A DNA stretch of 34,538 nucleotides, from the NCBI GenBank assembly GCA_903839865.1, contig CAIMEE010000520.1, positions 1 to 34,538 on the forward strand, read 5' to 3'. Below, piece by piece: positions 33,071 to 34,538 of the stretch. Under the pieces are notes generated by a model. The model was not told the origin of the DNA and ran no database searches. It saw only the letters and a list, made by a program, of their open reading frames with translations. Source of the stretch: Enhydrobacter aerosaccus. Lineage in GTDB: Bacteria; Pseudomonadota; Alphaproteobacteria; Reyranellales; Reyranellaceae. Positions within the stretch are counted from its first letter, which is position 1. The number at the start of each line of letters is the position of its first letter. The translations under genes were made by a program, and so were the position numbers.

Positions 33071-33086
33071 ATCCGGAAGACCATGA

Positions 33087-34418
33087 TCACTTCAACAGCG
33101 CCTTGCGCGCGGTCACGAACTCCTCGACGGCCGCCACGAAGCGGTCGGCCTCGGCGTCGCCAATCATGATGTTGAGCGCCACGAAACCGCGCCGCGCGAT
33201 CCAGATGCCGGCCGCGGCCATGTCGAAGTAGAACAGCTCCTTCACGTCCTGATTGCTCGACGCGATGTCGGCTGCCGTCTTGATCGGCCGCCTTGTGGCA
33301 TGCGCCGTCATCATCGAGCCGATGCCGGAGAACTGGAACGCCACGTCGGCCTTCTTGCAGATCGCGTTCAGGCGCTCTCGGATATTGTCCCCTCGCGCGT
33401 TGAGTTCATCGGCCGCCGCCGGGGTATAGACCTCGCCGTAGCCCGCGGCGCCTGCCGCCATGGTGAGCACGTTGTTGTTGAACGTGCCGGCGTGCGGCAA
33501 TGAGTCGGGCTTGGTCGGATCGAACAGCTCCATGATCTCGCGCTTGCCGCCGAAGGCGCCGAACGACATGCCCCCGCCGATGTACTTGCCGAGCGTCGTC
33601 ATGTCCGGGATCACGCCGAGCTTCGCCTGCAGGCCGCCCGCCGACAGGCGCGAGGTCATGACCTCGTCGAAGATCAGCGTGATGTCGTGGCTCCACGTCT
33701 CCTTGCGCAGCATGTGGAGGAAGTCGGAATCGCCCGGCAGGCAGCCGTGGCTGCCCTGCATTGGCTCGACCAGCACGGCGAAGATCTCCTGGGCGTGCTG
33801 GCGCAGCAGCTCGCGCGCGCCGTTCACGTCGTTGTACGGCCCGACGATGTACTCGTAGGGCATGTTCACCGGGCTGCCGCCTGACACGAAGTAGAGAACG
33901 CCGCCGTGATAGCCGCCGTGGAAGACCATGACCTTCTTGGCGTGCTTGCGGCCCTTGCGCTGGGCGAAGACCTTGGCGCCCGCGAGCGCCATCACGTTGC
34001 CCTCGGTGCCCGAGTTGGTGAAGCGAACCAGGTCGATCGACGGCATGCGGTCGACGATCATCTTGGCGAGCTTGCCCTCGTTCTCGTTGCGGCCCGCGAA
34101 GTTCCAGCCGTGGTCGAGCGCCTTGTCGATCGCCTTGCGGATCACGGGATGGGAGTGGCCGTAGATGCCAGCGGTGTATTCGCCCAGCACGTCGATGTAC
34201 TCGTGACCGTCGACGTCCCACAGCCTGCACCCCTCGCCCTTCACGACGGTGAGCGGGAACGGCGAATTATGAAGCGTCGTGCGCGTGTTGCCACCCGGCA
34301 TCGCCAGCAGCGCCTCCTGCTGGCGCGCGAAGCTCTTGGGATTGCGGTCGATATAGGCCTGGCGGACTTCAGTGAGCGCGGATTGCAGGTCTGAATTGAC
34401 CAACGACTGATCGGGCAC
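33087..34418 (-). CDS. Class III PLP-dependent aminotransferase (glutamate-1-semialdehyde aminomutase-like)
   Basis: A 443-residue PLP enzyme. Family motifs include GGNTRTT near residue 42, WDVDGHEYIDVLGEYTAG, FTNSGTEGNVMAL (phosphate cup), LIFDEVMTSRLS (the Asp that contacts the pyridine nitrogen) and the Schiff-base lysine in TTLGKYIGGGMSFGAFGG. It resembles HemL, but the operon with an agmatinase-type gene and the divergence from HemL's usual length and N-terminus suggest an omega-type aminotransferase acting on a diamine or omega-amino acid. The ATG at 34418 follows GGAG at a plausible distance. Probably co-transcribed with the downstream ureohydrolase gene. Confidence 0.88.
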   Translation of the reverse strand: MPDQSLVNSDLQSALTEVRQAYIDRNPKSFARQQEALLAMPGGNTRTTLHNSPFPLTVVKGEGCRLWDVDGHEYIDVLGEYTAGIYGHSHPVIRKAIDKALDHGWNFAGRNENEGKLAKMIVDRMPSIDLVRFTNSGTEGNVMALAGAKVFAQRKGRKHAKKVMVFHGGYHGGVLYFVSGGSPVNMPYEYIVGPYNDVNGARELLRQHAQEIFAVLVEPMQGSHGCLPGDSDFLHMLRKETWSHDITLIFDEVMTSRLSAGGLQAKLGVIPDMTTLGKYIGGGMSFGAFGGKREIMELFDPTKPDSLPHAGTFNNNVLTMAAGAAGYGEVYTPAAADELNARGDNIRERLNAICKKADVAFQFSGIGSMMTAHATRRPIKTAADIASSNQDVKELFYFDMAAAGIWIARRGFVALNIMIGDAEADRFVAAVEEFVTARKALLK

Positions 34419-34472
34419 GGTACTCTCCTCGGATGACCCCCAAACCTATCACACGGCGTTGAGGATATCCGC

Positions 34473-34538
34473 TCAGCCGCGGTCTTCCCAGACGAAGCCG
34501 GCGGTATCGCCGATCTCCATCGGCGAGGCCGCCACCGC
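34473..34538 (-). CDS. C-terminal end of a gene running off the right edge
   Basis: Minus-strand frame open from the window edge to a TGA at 34473-34475, encoding 21 residues that end MEIGDTAGFVWEDRG. Codon use and amino acid pattern look natural, and it lies 54 bases upstream of the aminotransferase start on the same strand, so it may belong to the same transcript. Too short to assign a family. Confidence 0.5.
   Translation of the reverse strand, partial: AVAASPMEIGDTAGFVWEDRG

Overview
The window is a GC-rich stretch of chromosome with little space between genes. It most resembles a free-living soil or rhizosphere alphaproteobacterium of the Bradyrhizobium or Reyranella type. That placement is inferred from a class II DAHP synthase, an ECF sigma factor paired with a ChrR-type anti-sigma protein, a glmU-glmS pair divergent from gph, expanded Liv-type binding proteins and many catabolic enzymes. 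No rRNA, CRISPR array, transposase, integrase or phage gene was seen. Only the first ~380 bases look compositionally different (lower GC); they hold one small orphan gene.

Left third (1-15 kb). After the orphan gene come, on the minus strand, a nicotinate phosphoribosyltransferase-like gene broken by one extra base, a class II DAHP synthase (aromatic amino acid entry) and glutathione reductase. A small exported EF-hand protein faces the other way. Next is a branched-chain amino acid type ABC transport locus on the minus strand, livG-livF-livH-livM plus a binding protein, followed downstream by two more paralogous binding proteins. The last two lie in blocks repeated with a constant 1,354-base offset that includes the terminator. 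A VOC-family enzyme and a YegD-like Hsp70 protein lie among the binding-protein genes on the opposite strand.

Middle (14.5-22.8 kb). A second exported protein with seven EF-hand-like loops is followed by glmU-glmS (UDP-N-acetylglucosamine synthesis), divergent gph, a tRNA-Val(CAC) with an unusual leader hairpin, an alkyltransferase-like DNA-damage protein, a trypsin-fold protein that lacks its catalytic histidine, and a redoxin/2-oxoglutarate oxygenase fusion coupled to a small secreted protein.

Right third (22.8-34.5 kb). Six co-directional minus-strand genes (M20 peptidase, ECF sigma factor, ChrR-like anti-sigma, carboxymuconolactone decarboxylase-like protein, M81 MlrC-type metallopeptidase, TauD-type dioxygenase) form a tightly packed apparent operon, divergent from a maleylacetate reductase-like Fe-ADH. 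This cluster, in which an oxidative-stress type sigma/anti-sigma pair sits inside a set of degradative enzymes, is the best candidate for an undescribed system. It is followed by soxR with a textbook SoxR box driving a small VOC protein, an acyl-CoA dehydrogenase-fold oxygenase-like protein, and an agmatinase-family gene paired with a class III aminotransferase. The 3' end of one more gene runs off the right edge. Two redox sensors, several oxygenases and glutathione reductase suggest a region concerned with oxidative catabolism and the stress it causes; that link is inference.
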